Assembly (NCBI RefSeq): GCF_021347895.1 | Contig: NC_067117.1 | Span: 18,261,858 to 18,325,857 of the forward strand | DNA length: 64,000 bases | Direction of reading: 5' to 3' | From: Acanthochromis polyacanthus | Taxonomy: Eukaryota; Chordata; Actinopteri; Pomacentridae | Shown: positions 34,855 through 47,467 of the stretch, piece by piece | Numbering within the stretch: position 1 is the first letter of the stretch | How the letters are laid out: each line of letters opens with the position of its first letter | The notes under the pieces: generated by a model | Told to the model about the DNA's origin: nothing | Databases searched by the model: none | What the model saw: only the letters and a program-made list of their open reading frames with translations | Program-made: the position numbers and the translations under genes

Positions 34855-35153
34855 GACAACAACAATCGAATAGATAAAGAAAGCAGAAAAACTTTGTCAA
34901 AAAGGCACCAGAATCAGTGCATTACAGGAAATATTTGAGGTAAGATCATTAATGTATTAAATGGACAGTAAGAGAAAAGTCTCCTCCATCCCTGGGCAGC
35001 ATGAAGAAGAAGAAGAAGAAGAAGAAGAAGAAGAAGAAGAAGAAGAAGAAGAAGAAGAAGAAGAAGAAGAAATAAGTCTGGGTCACGTGATTGGGACGAG
35101 CATCTTTTTGGTCCATTTTGGATGCTTGCAGGAGCTCCGCGCAATCCAAGAAA
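34855..35153 (+). promoter_or_regulatory. Upstream region of the zinc-finger gene, with (GAA)23 and E-box/CCAAT
   Basis: Contains (GAA)23 at 35003-35071 and TCACGTGATTGG at 35083-35094, an E-box directly joined to an inverted CCAAT box, 60-70 bp before the ATG at 35154. No TATA box seen. The GAA tract would lie in the promoter or 5' UTR. Confidence 0.55.
35003..35071 (+). repeat. (GAA)23 microsatellite
   Basis: Twenty-three uninterrupted GAA triplets. Long purine GAA tracts can form triplex DNA. Confidence 0.98.
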
Positions 35154-37680
35154 ATGACCAAACTGCAGTTTTTAAACGTCTTTTTGACTGAGCGCCTCAT
35201 GCTTGCTGCGCAGGAGATTTACAAATCTGTCGAGGACACGATTTTGGAGTACCAGGAGGAGATAGCGATCAGGGAGCGGGAGAACGACCATCTGAGACGC
35301 AGACTGCGAGACGCTGGAATTGAAATATGGCCAGGTTAGCTCCTCTGAAAGCTAACGGGGCAGTTGCGCCCCTTTCTTGCACTACTAGCCGACACTGTGG
35401 GGAGGCACTAGGTGGTAAAACTGGCATGACGGCAAACAGGACAAATATAACAACATAACAGGCAGACACATGATAGTGTTACCCCACTTCCAAGCAAGTT
35501 AACTTGACTGTTGTTAAGCGAGTTGACGTTAGCTACTGTTGTTGTTACGCGGCTAGCACATTAGCAACCTTTGTTCGTTAGCCTTCCAGCTAGCCTACTA
35601 GCCTACACCCGAGTTAGCATTGCGCTACGTTTGGATTCATGTGTCTATACTGAAGTATTTATTGTACTAATTCAGAAGTAGTTTGACTGGGACACACTAT
35701 AGTAAACACTGAAGACAAACGCACAAGTGTTCTGTCAATAGTGTTTGTTTACTTCAAACTGAAACACTTAATTCACATAGACTCACAGTTGCAACTGCTG
35801 CCAAAGTGTTAGCAAAGGTGCCATTACTTATGAGTGTATGTTCTTAAAGCATTTGTAATTTCAGTTACTCACACTTCAACTTGACATGACATTATGTTTT
35901 TCTCTTGTCGGTGTCTAAAGTTTTAGCTAGCACTGTACATTATAGTAAAAGACTGCTTTGAAGTTCAAGGGGTAATACTTTATATAGGCGTTACAATATT
36001 GTTCACCATTTATGTATGTACTGAGGGTTTTCACAAATGGTTTTACAGCAAAGCCGAGTCACCTTACCTGATAGTAATAGCTCATATTAAGACTATCATC
36101 TTAGAATTAGCTATCTAACTACATTGCAGTCACTCTGTAATTGCTACAACGAAGGCAACAGGACTTGCTTGAGTTTGTCAAAGACGTTTCAGCTCATATC
36201 TGAAAGCATCTAGCATTTAGATGTCCCATTACCTGGATGATTCAGAATCTCCACAAACTGTTCATACTGTTACTAATTTAATCCGCTTCAGAATGCTACA
36301 CTTCTGTGACTGACATGTTACCAATAAGGAGTTTGTTTTTACACCATAACCGTGAAGCTAGATGTAGTAGTTAACTACCTCTGCACCAGCTGTGTATGTT
36401 GACCACCTCAGTTAGAAGTTAGACATGTTGTAAATCACCACTGCTGAGGTATTTCAGCTCACACTTTAGTTAGTTCAGCTCTGCATTTTTGATGGATAAA
36501 GAAGAAGCCTTCTAGTAAAGGGATGCTTTGCAGTAAGGTACCACAGTTACTATTTCCAAATACTCTGGTTGCTTTGCTGTGCCCTTTTGTTGTATCTTCA
36601 GCTTGTGTTTTAAATATAACTAAGTGGAGGACCAAGGCATTTATATATTTAAATGCAAACCTTATGTTTAAACACTTTATACTGCAAGTGCCATATGCCA
36701 AATTATCTGCAATGTAGTCTCTGTTTTCAGCTGAGCCTCTTCTTTCTGTTGTCTTTTCAGATCGTCCATCAATGCCGTTGTTGGATGAGGAGGATGGTGA
36801 GCATCCACGCCGCGAGTGGAGTCCTAGCATGGGGCATGAGGAGCGTATTCCTATCCAGATCAAGGACAAGAGAGATCTGCGGCCCAACCAAGGAGATGAC
36901 CAGCTTCGGGGCCATGGCTCCTGCAGCACACCAGAGAACATGTTTACTCCTCCACATGTTGGAAATGAATACCCACAGGATGGTCCACACACATCCAACC
37001 TCCCTCAGAGTCAAGGTGTGGAGAACAGGGAAAGGGACCCTGGATCACGAGGGTCCTCGAGGCACGTAAAAGCAGAGAGTGGAGGCGCCCACAGAGGTTC
37101 TACTTCCTCTAACAGCGGCGCTCAGCCTCTGGCACCAGTCAACCCAAACTGCTCGAACGAGAACAACATTGACATTATTGGGGTGGAGAATGGGGGACAG
37201 ATGGTTGGTGCTAAGGGAGCTGGAACTGGAGCTAACAGAGGACAGGCCTCTCACATGCGAAACCAAGCAGCCAACACTGTAGACTGCCCCCATCAAAAAT
37301 CCCCCCTACAAGGACACATGTCCTCTTTCTGTTGCAAGGTTTGTGGCGAAGCGTTTAGTCACATTGGCCACTTGCATGTGCATGTTCAAGTGCACACTCG
37401 GGAAAAACCTTATCGCTGTGGAGTATGTGGAAAATGCTGCAGCTCCTCTGGCAGACTGCAGGAGCACCAACGGAGTCACACAGGAGAAAAACCATTCCGC
37501 TGCCAGATTTGTGGCAAGGGTTTCACACAGATGGCTCACCTGAAGGTACATATGAGGATCCACACGGGGGAAAAGCCATACAGTTGCCCCGTGTGTGGCA
37601 AGTGCTTCAGCCGCTCTGACAAAATTAAAAGGCATCTTCAGACCCATAGCCGCGAGGGAACGTATTTCTCAGGGCAATGA
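35154..37680 (+). CDS. C2H2 zinc-finger protein, two exons, 366 aa
   Basis: Exons 35154-35334 and 36761-37680, GT/AG junction in phase 1 (completed codon Asp61). A likely nuclear DNA-binding regulator. Exon 1 (60 aa) has a pattern common at the N terminus of fish C2H2 proteins: LNVFLTERLMLAAQEIYKSV followed by a charged helix (EYQEEIAIRERENDHLRRRL) suited to a coiled coil or dimerisation. Residues about 65-245 are low-complexity, polar and without a domain I recognise. Four C2H2 fingers follow at about 252-272, 280-300, 308-328 and 336-356, all C-x2-C-x12-H-x3-H, with TGEKP-type linkers after fingers 2 and 3 and TREKP after finger 1. The protein ends ten residues after the last His. Not assignable to a named orthologue. 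It lies directly beyond the truncated array unit, on the same strand. Confidence 0.93.
35335..36760 (+). other. Intron of the zinc-finger gene, GTTAGC/GCTAGC-rich at its 5' end
   Basis: The first 300 bp (35335-35640) contain about ten GTTAGC, GCTAAC, GCTAGC or ACTAGCC motifs and scattered CpG, a composition seen near many teleost first exons. The rest is AT-rich with nothing else recognised. It ends TTGTCTTTTCAG. Confidence 0.75.
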
Positions 37681-39320
37681 TGCAAATGTGTTGTTAAACA
37701 ACCCAGTTTGTGAACCATATTGATGTGGGAAACTTTTCTATAAAAAGCTAAAATTGCTGCCATTGACACAAGGCTTTTCTTCCTATTTTCCAAGAACTAG
37801 GGATTCTGCAATGCTTAGACAACATTTTTTATCTAACCTAAGACTTCTCAGTCCCTCAGTAGAATTTGTATTAGCCAGTTTAGTATGTCATTTACCTATT
37901 TTGTACTTGTCAATGAGTATTAAATCTCAAAGACACAATTTGAGTTCATAGCTAGTCTTTCTGAATTATCTAGCCTTTTCCTTAGTCATATAATTAGCAT
38001 GATTAAGTCTTCCACACATGCCTTGAAATTGAGATGCATCAAGAAATGCAAGAATGTTCAGCACATTCACACTTACTATCAGCCAGTCCCTTCGTATCCA
38101 TGAGTTTACGCCTGAGTTTAAAATGTGCAAACTTGGCATCTATCTTTTAATTATTGTTTTAAAACCTAAAATTAGGATCAACGTTGTGATGAAAGCGTTA
38201 TCTTCATTAACAAGAGAACTGAAGGCCTGGCAAATACAGCCTGGTGCTACAGGGCTTAGTCTTACACTGCCAGTAATTTTAGTTGTTTTTTTTATGTAGC
38301 AAATGAAATCAGCAAATAAAAAGCTGCTTAAATTCCCATGAACTGTGGGATTGACTGATTTACAAGGAGGATTCTGATCTGGCACTTATCTCCCATGTTT
38401 TTCTCTTTGTCTTATCGACTTTTTTCCTTATCTCTGTGCTGTTACGTTGTTGCAGAGCTAAACACTGCCATCTCGCATCGTCAGTGCTTCATCTTGTCCA
38501 CCGAAGAAAAAGGACAAATCTGTTGTGAGACTGCTACACTATTTTGTGAAATAATGTGATATTCTGTAAAATACCACTAGTCCAGACTCACCACGCATTT
38601 AGGGATTTTGTGGTGTCTTTTTTTCTTATTTTATGACATGCACTGTGGCGTCTGTCGTGGACGATGCAGAGATTCACTCTATACCAGGGCCATACAGTAT
38701 TAGCTGAACCTATTCTGTGCTTTTTGAGGAGTCTCTGTCAGCAAAGACTTAAGTTTGTCACCACAGTAATTATTTACATGTGAGGTATTTTCGGAGGGGC
38801 CTCAGTCGTGGTTGATTTTCAGAAGTGATGAAATAAAGTACTTCCACTCCACATCTCGGACTGATCCGTAAACAGCCGATCTTACAGTTGCTTTTCTCCT
38901 CTCAGGATTAATGCTGCATTCATAACACGAGGGCTGATTAAAAGAAATATTAACGTCTGACTTTAAATGACCATTGCACAAGTCAGTAACTCAGGGTTTG
39001 CGTGTTTTGCATTGAATTTGTCCCTGCTTATTGTAGAAATAAACAAAAGTAGCAATTTGTATCTGAAAAATACTAAATTGGGCTCAAAATAAAAATGTGG
39101 TACGTTCACAGAGCTCAGTTGTTGTTTCGGGTGCCGCCTCCTGCCTCAGTTACCCCTCTGCATGTCATGAATGCAGCATGAGAACAAGTCCAGCACGTCC
39201 TCACAGCTGACCAGCAGCCCTCCATTCACAGTCTTCTCGGGGACGCCTTTGTTCCCCTGCACACACTCTACTGTACAGTGTTGTATCATTGCATATTAAA
39301 TGTTATTTTTTAATAAAGTA
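37681..39320 (+). other. Presumed 3' UTR and downstream of the zinc-finger gene
   Basis: No coding signal. AATAAA signals occur at 38315-38320, 38832-38837 and 39312-39317, with others near 39040 and 39085, so alternative polyadenylation is possible. The true end cannot be fixed from sequence. Confidence 0.5.
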
Positions 39321-40883
39321 GCAATTGAGTATCCATTGCAGTTGTCTTGTATTACATGTGAACAGTATCCTAAGAACGGTTGATTCAGCAGACCGGGTAG
39401 AAAGAAGCTTATTATTTTGTAGCCACACTTGTTCAGCATGCAACGGCATTAGTCGTGCACTTAAGTACACAAAATGTAAACTACAGTTTTCCTCTGTGCC
39501 TCAGAGGACGTGCAAAGTTAAGATAAGGGATACGTGACATTTTTAACCACCACCCTTCACCCTCGGCAAAGATATATCCTGAGTTGCAATTTGTTTTGAT
39601 CTTATAACAGGCAGTTCTGATGCAATATCAGCAGAATTTATAACAGTTCTTCCATATATTTCAAGGAGATGGGACTATTTCACAGAGGAGACCTTGAAAT
39701 GCCAAAAATCACAGCTGTAGAAAACAATGTATTGTGCATACTGGCTCGCTCTTACAGTGTCATGGCCAGTGTTGATGCCAGACTAGAACAGAGTCAATGT
39801 TATTTGTACTTTGTCCTACTACTGTTCACATAAAAACAAAAAAAACAACAGAGAAATCTGGAAGCACGTCTTCTGACCACATTTTGACAAATGGTAAAAA
39901 AATAACTGATGTTCAGTCCAGTATCCACACGTTGCTTCTTACTGTAGTAGCAGATTGACAACACCTGGTGGAGTACTTTCCTTTTCAGTGGTCTTCATAA
40001 GTTCAGCTGACAACAAGAGAGCAACATGTGAGAGGGGAGATTAATTTCTGTAAATACATGCTGCACATGATAGGTGCCTTATATTAGAAATTGCAATATG
40101 CTACTTAATATGGATTAATCTGTTACTGAGCAGCTAAAAATTTCACCTTTTTATTAGGTTATGTATGGAACACTTAATTGCACACGGTGGGCTACTTTTC
40201 CAGTATCTTAGAGCATAGATCTAGTAGCTTAGTATCTTAGAGCTGCTATCGTATATTTTCAATGACATCTTCATAATATAAGACTTCAGAAGTAGAGGAA
40301 TATTCATTGAATCTCATGATATTTGTCACAGTCACAACAACAAAGCTGTTTGTATGTTAAAACACGGATGTCGGCCAGCGGCTATGAATACTGAGAGAAG
40401 CTTAAAAATCAACAAGCCTCTCTACAGCAGATCGAATTTGCACACCACACTGTGATCTGCAGTGAGATGCCACATCTCGTCAAGGTACAGGCAGGAAGCA
40501 GTGTGTGTGCGCACAGCAGGAAGGGCACTGACTTCCACTGATATGAACCTGAGAGACTGAGGGAACCAATATACTGCAGTTAATTTGCTCATATCAAATT
40601 TCAGCAGTGGTATTGAGGTAAACTTACGCTTTATGTGGATCCGTTTAGTTATAAAAAGTCACCTACTCTGTTATTGTATGATTACGATCACAGGAAATCA
40701 AATCTGAACTGTTGTTGTCTTGTGTAAAGGCGTTTATTTATTTTAGTTGCTTGAGGAGCTATGAAGGTCTTCCATGATAAGAAAATCACAATTACCTGCC
40801 ACTGAAATGAATATGCTTTTACTGTTTGATGAAAATCCATTAATCCCTAATGTTCACACATTTTCCAAAAAGAAATCAAATCT

Positions 40884-40890
<7 letters not shown>

Positions 40891-40916
<26 letters not shown>
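40891..40916 (+). repeat. (CT)n microsatellite
   Basis: Thirteen uninterrupted CT dinucleotides within a slightly longer CT-rich tract. Confidence 0.95.
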
Positions 40917-40917
<1 letters not shown>

Positions 40918-43328
40918 GCTAGTTTTGTCCAGATTTTCACACACATCACATCTCTGAGGCTGAGATTTTCACCTCCATATTAATTGTAAAGTGGCAGAAA
41001 TAGAGGTTTGTTATTGGTTTTGTATGAAGAAGTAAATCAACATTAACAGCAGCCTCGTCTCTCAGGTTCATGCTACTCTGCATAGACCTCACAATTAACC
41101 CTTTCATCTAAATTATTTCACCGATAGCAAGCAGTTCAACTGTCAGCCTGTTTGGCCGCCTCACATCACACTTTGGTGTACTTGCCATGTCTCTGCAGTC
41201 CAGTGAAGTTTTTATGTGAACTTGTTTGAGACTAAATAACTCAAAGCCTTCACTGTCATATTTTATTCTATTTGTAGCTCTCATTCTGATGCACAGAAGC
41301 AATGTTAAATCAGCTTTGAAGACATCTTAAAAGAAAACAAAGTGGAGAACAAAACAAGCAACAATAGCAAGAAATAAAACGACCATGCAGCTAATAAGCT
41401 GGTGTTTATACTGTAGCAGACCTGTAATAATATACCTTTGCAATTTAAAAGAAAAAAATGTCCAGTTACACAGAGTGGTCTCCCAACTTCACTTGAGTGA
41501 CATTTTGATCTACATATAGCAGGTTTATCCATATTTTATGAGCTAATCGGGGTTTCACTGTCTGACAGCTGATGACTGATTGACTGACCAGACAGATGAA
41601 AGTGTTCTCTGAGGAACATTTATATTCTGATGGATCTCTGTTCAAATATTCCATGACGGTGGCTTCTTCATGACACACACATGAGGTTTGGATAAACACT
41701 GCACTTTATGCATGTGGTTTGTGGTCAGCAGCAGGTGGTGCAGATTGATGCCAGCCTATAAAACTGTCCAATTTGACAGAGAAACAAACCTTGGCTTCAA
41801 ATTGATCTATTATTTGTAGGGGAGATGAATCATTCCATCAATCATTAATTCATCGCTCAGGCTGATAAAAGCCACTTTAGGTGGAGACTTTGATGTGGCT
41901 CATCTTTAAGAAATGACAAATGACAGGTGTCCGTCTGAGGAAACATAGACTCTGATTCTGATCTTCTGCACTTCCACTGAGAAGCCTGAGGCTCAGAGAA
42001 TAAACCAGTGTTTGTGGTGCATGTCCTCCTGTTTCTTCACTGTGTGTGAGCGTGAAACTCTATTCCTGTTTTTGCCTCACAAATCCACTTTTTGTAGCAG
42101 GTACACAAGTTTTCTGGACAGGTATTGACTTTTCTCTCACCCCAGGGGGGTCAGTATTCATCTGGTCAGAGCCGTCTGCAGGAAGCCTGGGCGCTGTTTT
42201 CCTGCAGCTCTGCCTCCAGGCTGATACAGGATACCCGACTTTCTGTCAGCCCAATCTAACCCTGCTATTCACTAGAGAACACTGTATGTATGTGCAACAG
42301 AAAAAAATATGAATTCAACTGTTGTATGGCCTTCTCAATGGTTGTCATCAGTTAATTAAATTTCATTCACACAACCTCAGAGAAATAATTTGGAAATATG
42401 CTTTTTTCTTTCCTAAGTGGACAAGCTGCTGGCTTTAGCTTCATATTTGACTAACAGACATGGGAGTGGTCTCAATCCTCACTGCCAGAAAGTCAATTAA
42501 CATATTTCTCAAACTATTTCTTTGTGCTCAGCTGGCTTAGAGTCTGGCTTGCGTCAGTCGTGGCGTATGTAAAGTTGAAATATTTCTGCAGACAAATATT
42601 TATTCAAGATTAAGCAGACTGAGAGGTTGTTATTGTGCAGCTGTAATCATACCGCTTTTCCATCAATATACTCAATTCTGATGCTCAGTTGTTTATAATA
42701 ATTTAAGGCATAAAAGATGCAATTTAGTCAGCTATGTTCATGCAAGTCAAAGGAATGTTAATCAAATGATCTCAGAAATGTCAGATGCTGAAATTCACAG
42801 CTTCATTGAAACAAGTATTTGGATATGAAATATTTATGCAAGTGGAGCTGGATGTCAGCATTAAACCAACAACATCCCAAACATTTGATAGGAATCCAGT
42901 ATTACAGATTACCGTTCCCTGTTTGCAAGTATAAAATAACTTGTCATCTGGACTGCTGATGGTTTATTTCCTGGTGATAATAAGAACTAATTGATCCAGG
43001 AGTCGGCTATTTGTGACAACTACGATATCTCGGGGGATGCTTTCCATTATATTTTCCATCTCTGGTTGTACCCAAAACACACAAACACAATACACACACA
43101 TGAAAAAAAGATGTCATTAGTTTCTCACACCACACGTATCCTGCAGCTTCCGTCTGACCGCTCTACGCCAGATCGATCGATTCACCACAGAGAGCAGACG
43201 ATGAGATTACGTCTGTGACTGTGTGATCCAATTTTTTATTTCCAGATACCACACAGCCTCTGGAGGACTGTGGAAATGAAAGCATGTATTATACTTTGGC
43301 AGGAGCTCAAGTGATTTGAGAGCCAGTC

Positions 43329-43353
43329 AAAAAAAAAAAAAAAAAAAAAAAAA
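43329..43353 (+). repeat. Poly(A) run of 25
   Basis: Homopolymer without a recognisable retroposon body upstream and without a flanking duplication that I could find. Confidence 0.9.
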
Positions 43354-45552
43354 GAAGCTGCATGAATAATGTTTCCTCAGAAACTAAGTAAGTCAGTAAT
43401 TTGTAGTCAGTGTACTCAGTAACCAAGGTGAAGCCCTGGAGCATGTTGGTGTAGCGTGGAGAGTCTCTGGTTAGAAAAGTAGAGAACTGATGTTTACACA
43501 TTGTGCATGATAATTTCTTTGAACAATGACGACACACACTTTACATATGTGTCACATATGAGGACATGTATAACGGCTAAGTGCTTAAACTAGGTTTCCT
43601 GAAAATGTCATTAACAGAGGCATCCAAACAGTGAAATATTCAAAATATCTATGATAAAACATGCATTTATTATATTACTTGTAAAAGTTTTGTTTTCTAT
43701 ATATCACACTTTTTACAGATGTCCTAATATATATCACTTATAACCAGCCTTTCATTAACTGATTAAAAGCATTTATTGTTTCACTTTCACCGTCGGACCA
43801 CATGCTTGACACAACCAATGGTAAAAATGAAGAAGCATGTTTCATTTAGCATGTTGCAACTTAAATTACCTTTCAAGTCTTGAGTAGACAAGCTAAGAAA
43901 TACATACTTGGAGTGACAAAGGAGAGGTTGGCAAAACTGACTCACTAACTTTACAACTTTTTAGTGATAACAAAAGGACATTTCAAGTTGCGTAATCCTA
44001 AAACCTAGCAGAGACAAATGACTAATAAAACCAACCACCAGAACTGAGTTGATATCTTGAGATGTAAAAACACAAAAAGAAATTGTTTGAACTAAGCATC
44101 CTGTTGAATCTTTTAAAGGCAGCCAGAGTACTTTTCCAAGAATAGTTGATCTTTTTTAAATGTTAGAATAAAAGTTAGTTCTTCATACAGCTTATGTTTT
44201 TATTTTTTAATAGTACTACATAAAACTGACCGAACACGAAAAAAAGACACTTGAAGTCTGTTTTAATTAATGTCAGTCATTTTCTGTGTATGAGCACAGA
44301 ATGAAGGCCCTGACTACTATAAAAGTGTTGTTGATGGCTAAATCCCCACAATGCATCTAAACACCAAAAACCCATTTCACTTATCCACGACGATAAGAAT
44401 TCAAATTCAACAACTAATTTAACCATCAGAAACTAATCGCTTAACAATTTGGATTTGAAAACATGTAACATAAAACTGACTGTAATCTGAGTGAGTGCCC
44501 TCAAGTCGCCACACTGTTAAACAACGCAAACAAACTACATCCTTAAATCTTATTAAACAGAAAGAGACTCCACCTGTTGGAGCAACCAGGTACTACAGCT
44601 AATGTGCAATATGTTTTCTGATACAGTGGTCCCTTGTCAATCTTATATTTTATTGTTTATATGTATTTTAATGATTTATAAACTCTCTCCACATTCTTAT
44701 GAATCTTTCATGAAAATCACAAAAATCCACGATACAGTGAGACTGTGAAAAGTGAACCACAATATGGCTAGGGACGACCTTGCAGGTCTCTCGTCTTCTG
44801 CTTTATTGGTTAATATTTTTCATTCTGTAAATTATTAGCAGCAATTATGTGACTGATAAAAAAACATTAACATCCCAACTATTAACTCCAAAAGTTTTAG
44901 GAGGAAATGAGTGAAGCAGTTGTTAAAAGGCTTGGTTTGCTATGCATTTTTGTAGAGCTACTCATGCATAGTCCAGTGAACTAGGAAATCTATGCTGCCT
45001 GAACAACTTGTCTGGTTAGTTGGGCAGAATGAAACTCAATATATCAAGTACATCTAACCTGTTAGTTGCAAAATAAACAGCAAAAACTTGAAATGCTTTG
45101 CAACAGTGTACAGGAACTGATCTATCAGATTATGAGGTAGTTTCGTGTGTTTGTATTGTGTAGAGCGGAAATCTTTAGACTGATGATATGTCATCTTCAC
45201 ATTGTTTTTTAAACAACATCTCCCTGCCATTAATCCATCTAGTGTACGAATAACATAGAGTAAAAGATCCTCTATGCAAGAAAACCAATTTAATTTATGC
45301 TTTTCATGTTGTTTTAACGAGGCACAGAGATTAAAAACAGTGTTTGTTGTGGTGCTTTATGTCCTGTTTTTAAGTAAACCTGTATATAATACCAGAATTT
45401 AAGTCCCAGAAGTTAAACTTAAGGTTGTAAAATGCATCTGGCAGATTTATTGCCTCAGTTAAACTGGAATAAGAGCAAACATGATCAGTCAGATTTTTAA
45501 GGCATGCAAGTGTATAAAACTGTGGTTGCAACATAAAAACGGACTAATTGCT

Positions 45553-47382
45553 GCTTTATTTATTGAGCCTCTAGCTCAAGCTATCAGACAAAATGAAGAT
45601 CCGAGAGGAATTATTATAGCTAATGAGGAACATGTCATAGGGCTCTTTGCAGATGATATTATTACTTACCTCCAGAACCCAGACACAGTTCTCCCAATAC
45701 TGATGTCAATTCTAGATGATTATGGTAAGATGTCAGGCTATAAAGTAAATATTAATAAAACACAAATCCTTCCTCTGAATTACAAAGCCAGCAAAGAAAC
45801 CAGACAGGCCTATAAATTAAAATGGGAAGCACAATCTATACAATATCTTGGAGTGATTCTAACACAAGATTTGAGTAAACTATATGAAGTCAATTATAAT
45901 ATTATTAATAACAATATACAGAAAGACATAGCAAAATGGTCAGCATTAGGATTAGACTTTAGTTCAAAAATGGAAGTGGTGAAAATGAATGTACTACCTA
46001 GATATTTATACCTCTTCTCATCATTACCAGTCAGAATCCCAGAAGCTCAATTTTCTGCATGGGACAAATGGATATCTCGGTTCATATGGGCCGGTGCACG
46101 ACCAAGAATAAAATTTAAGACCCTCCAAATTGACAAAGAGCGGGGTGGTTTAGCACTCCCAAATATTCGAGAATATTATTTTGCGGCCCAATTGAGATAT
46201 ATTGTCTATTGGTGTTCCCCGGAGTACCAAGCAAAATGGAAACAGATTGAGTTGAAACTTGCACCATCTCAACCCCAGACAAAATTAGGAGAAAAAGAAA
46301 TTAGAGGACAAACTAAAGAGAGTAGCATTTTGGAAGACTCATTTAAGACTTGGTACGAGGTGGTTAAAAAGTATAATCTGGAAGGAGATGGCAAACTTTT
46401 AATTTGGCCCTCGCAGACTCCTAGATTCAAACCTGGACTAATAGATAAAACATTTGGCAGGTGGAATGAAAAGGGTATAACAGCTGTTTGTACACTTTTA
46501 GAGAGTAACAAATTTAAAACCTTTGAAAAACTTAAAGAAGAATTTCAGCTGGCCAATGGAGATCTATTCAGATATTTACAACTCAGGCATTTTTACAACA
46601 CAGAAATTAAACCGGGAATCTCAGCAGAGGGCAATGAAGTGATCGGGATTCTGACTGGTGCGTACAAGAACACCCCCTCAGGGGTTGTATCTAAATTGTA
46701 CAAGAGTCTACAGAAACGGAATGGCTGTAACTCATTTTATGTCAAAGCCAAATGGGAATTTGAATTTGGTATAACTATATCAGAGAGTGATTGGTATTCT
46801 ATGTGTAAAACACAACAAACATCTACATGCTCCAGAAGGTGGAGAGAATTTCGGTGGAAAAACTTGATGCGCTTTTTCGTTACACCCCAGATCAAAAACA
46901 AACTATTAAATTCACAGCAGACCTGTTGGAGGCAATGTGGTACTCTGAACGCCAACCATTCACATATCTTTTGGCTCTGTGCAAAGATACGACCTTTTTG
47001 GGACACAGTTACGCAGACTCTTGATGAGATTTTTGGTTGTAAGATTCCTAAAGACCCACAGATAGTGTATTTAGGCTTGATCCCGCAAGGCATTATTCCC
47101 ACGAAGGACGTCTACTTGTTTAAAATCCTGATATTGGCAAGCAAGAAGACCATCACCAGGAATTGGCTGAAAAGCGACCCCCCTACACTAACAAACTGGT
47201 TGGAATTAGTAGAGGAGATTCTTTCTATGGAAAAACTGACTCATTACTTAAGAAACAAAGCAAAGTCTTATCATCAACGATGGGAAAAATGGACTGACTT
47301 CCAAAAAAGGATATACACCACACGACACGTAATAATTTGCATTTTTAAGCATAAAGAGCATGTGTGTCCCCCCCTGTTCTAA
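45553..47382 (+). CDS. C-terminal 609 codons of an L1-type ORF2 reverse transcriptase
   Basis: The frame opens at ALFIEPLAQAIRQ, just upstream of the reverse-transcriptase catalytic block GLFADDIITYL (FADD, a variant of YADD typical of the L1 clade). It continues through the block around YLGVILTQDLSKLYE and the L1-like region RFIWAGARPRIKFKTL, the motif GGLALPNIREYYFAAQL, and a Cys-rich end (CWRQCGTLNANHSHIFWLC, the L1 C-terminal CCHC-like motif). The endonuclease and the N-terminal half of the RT are missing, so it cannot act. The 24 codons open upstream of 45553 are host flank. No frameshift or stop occurs in 609 codons, consistent with a recent insertion. Confidence 0.93.
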   Translation, partial: ALFIEPLAQAIRQNEDPRGIIIANEEHVIGLFADDIITYLQNPDTVLPILMSILDDYGKMSGYKVNINKTQILPLNYKASKETRQAYKLKWEAQSIQYLGVILTQDLSKLYEVNYNIINNNIQKDIAKWSALGLDFSSKMEVVKMNVLPRYLYLFSSLPVRIPEAQFSAWDKWISRFIWAGARPRIKFKTLQIDKERGGLALPNIREYYFAAQLRYIVYWCSPEYQAKWKQIELKLAPSQPQTKLGEKEIRGQTKESSILEDSFKTWYEVVKKYNLEGDGKLLIWPSQTPRFKPGLIDKTFGRWNEKGITAVCTLLESNKFKTFEKLKEEFQLANGDLFRYLQLRHFYNTEIKPGISAEGNEVIGILTGAYKNTPSGVVSKLYKSLQKRNGCNSFYVKAKWEFEFGITISESDWYSMCKTQQTSTCSRRWREFRWKNLMRFFVTPQIKNKLLNSQQTCWRQCGTLNANHSHIFWLCAKIRPFWDTVTQTLDEIFGCKIPKDPQIVYLGLIPQGIIPTKDVYLFKILILASKKTITRNWLKSDPPTLTNWLELVEEILSMEKLTHYLRNKAKSYHQRWEKWTDFQKRIYTTRHVIICIFKHKEHVCPPLF

Positions 47383-47455
47383 CTGTGTTACTATGTTTTG
47401 TTGTGTTTGTATTCTGAAAATTATAAATAAAAAGTTTAAAAAAAAGAAAAAAAAA
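45553..47455 (+). mobile_element. Young 5'-truncated L1-type LINE with 12-bp target-site duplication
   Basis: The element starts inside ORF2 and ends in an A-rich tail (47427-47455). It is flanked by a perfect 12-bp duplication, GGACTAATTGCT, at 45541-45552 and 47456-47467. Its coding frame is uninterrupted to the natural stop. Together these show a recent insertion by target-primed reverse transcription that stopped early at the 5' end. Confidence 0.95.
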
Positions 47456-47467
47456 GGACTAATTGCT

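Larger units (their letters stand above)
39321..45540. other. Gene-free stretch
   Basis: AT-rich intergenic sequence with no supported gene or RNA. It contains a (CT)n microsatellite near 40891-40916 and a run of 25 A at 43329-43353. The short open frames show no domain, splice or codon support. Confidence 0.65.

Noticed and set aside
34914..35200. Minus-strand frames rich in Leu or Phe, and a plus-strand Glu-rich frame
   Set aside because: They are translations of the (GAA)23 tract and have no further support.
36459..37647. Antisense open frames over zinc-finger exon 2
   Set aside because: They mirror the Cys/His codon pattern of the sense frame, which has a clear C2H2 structure.
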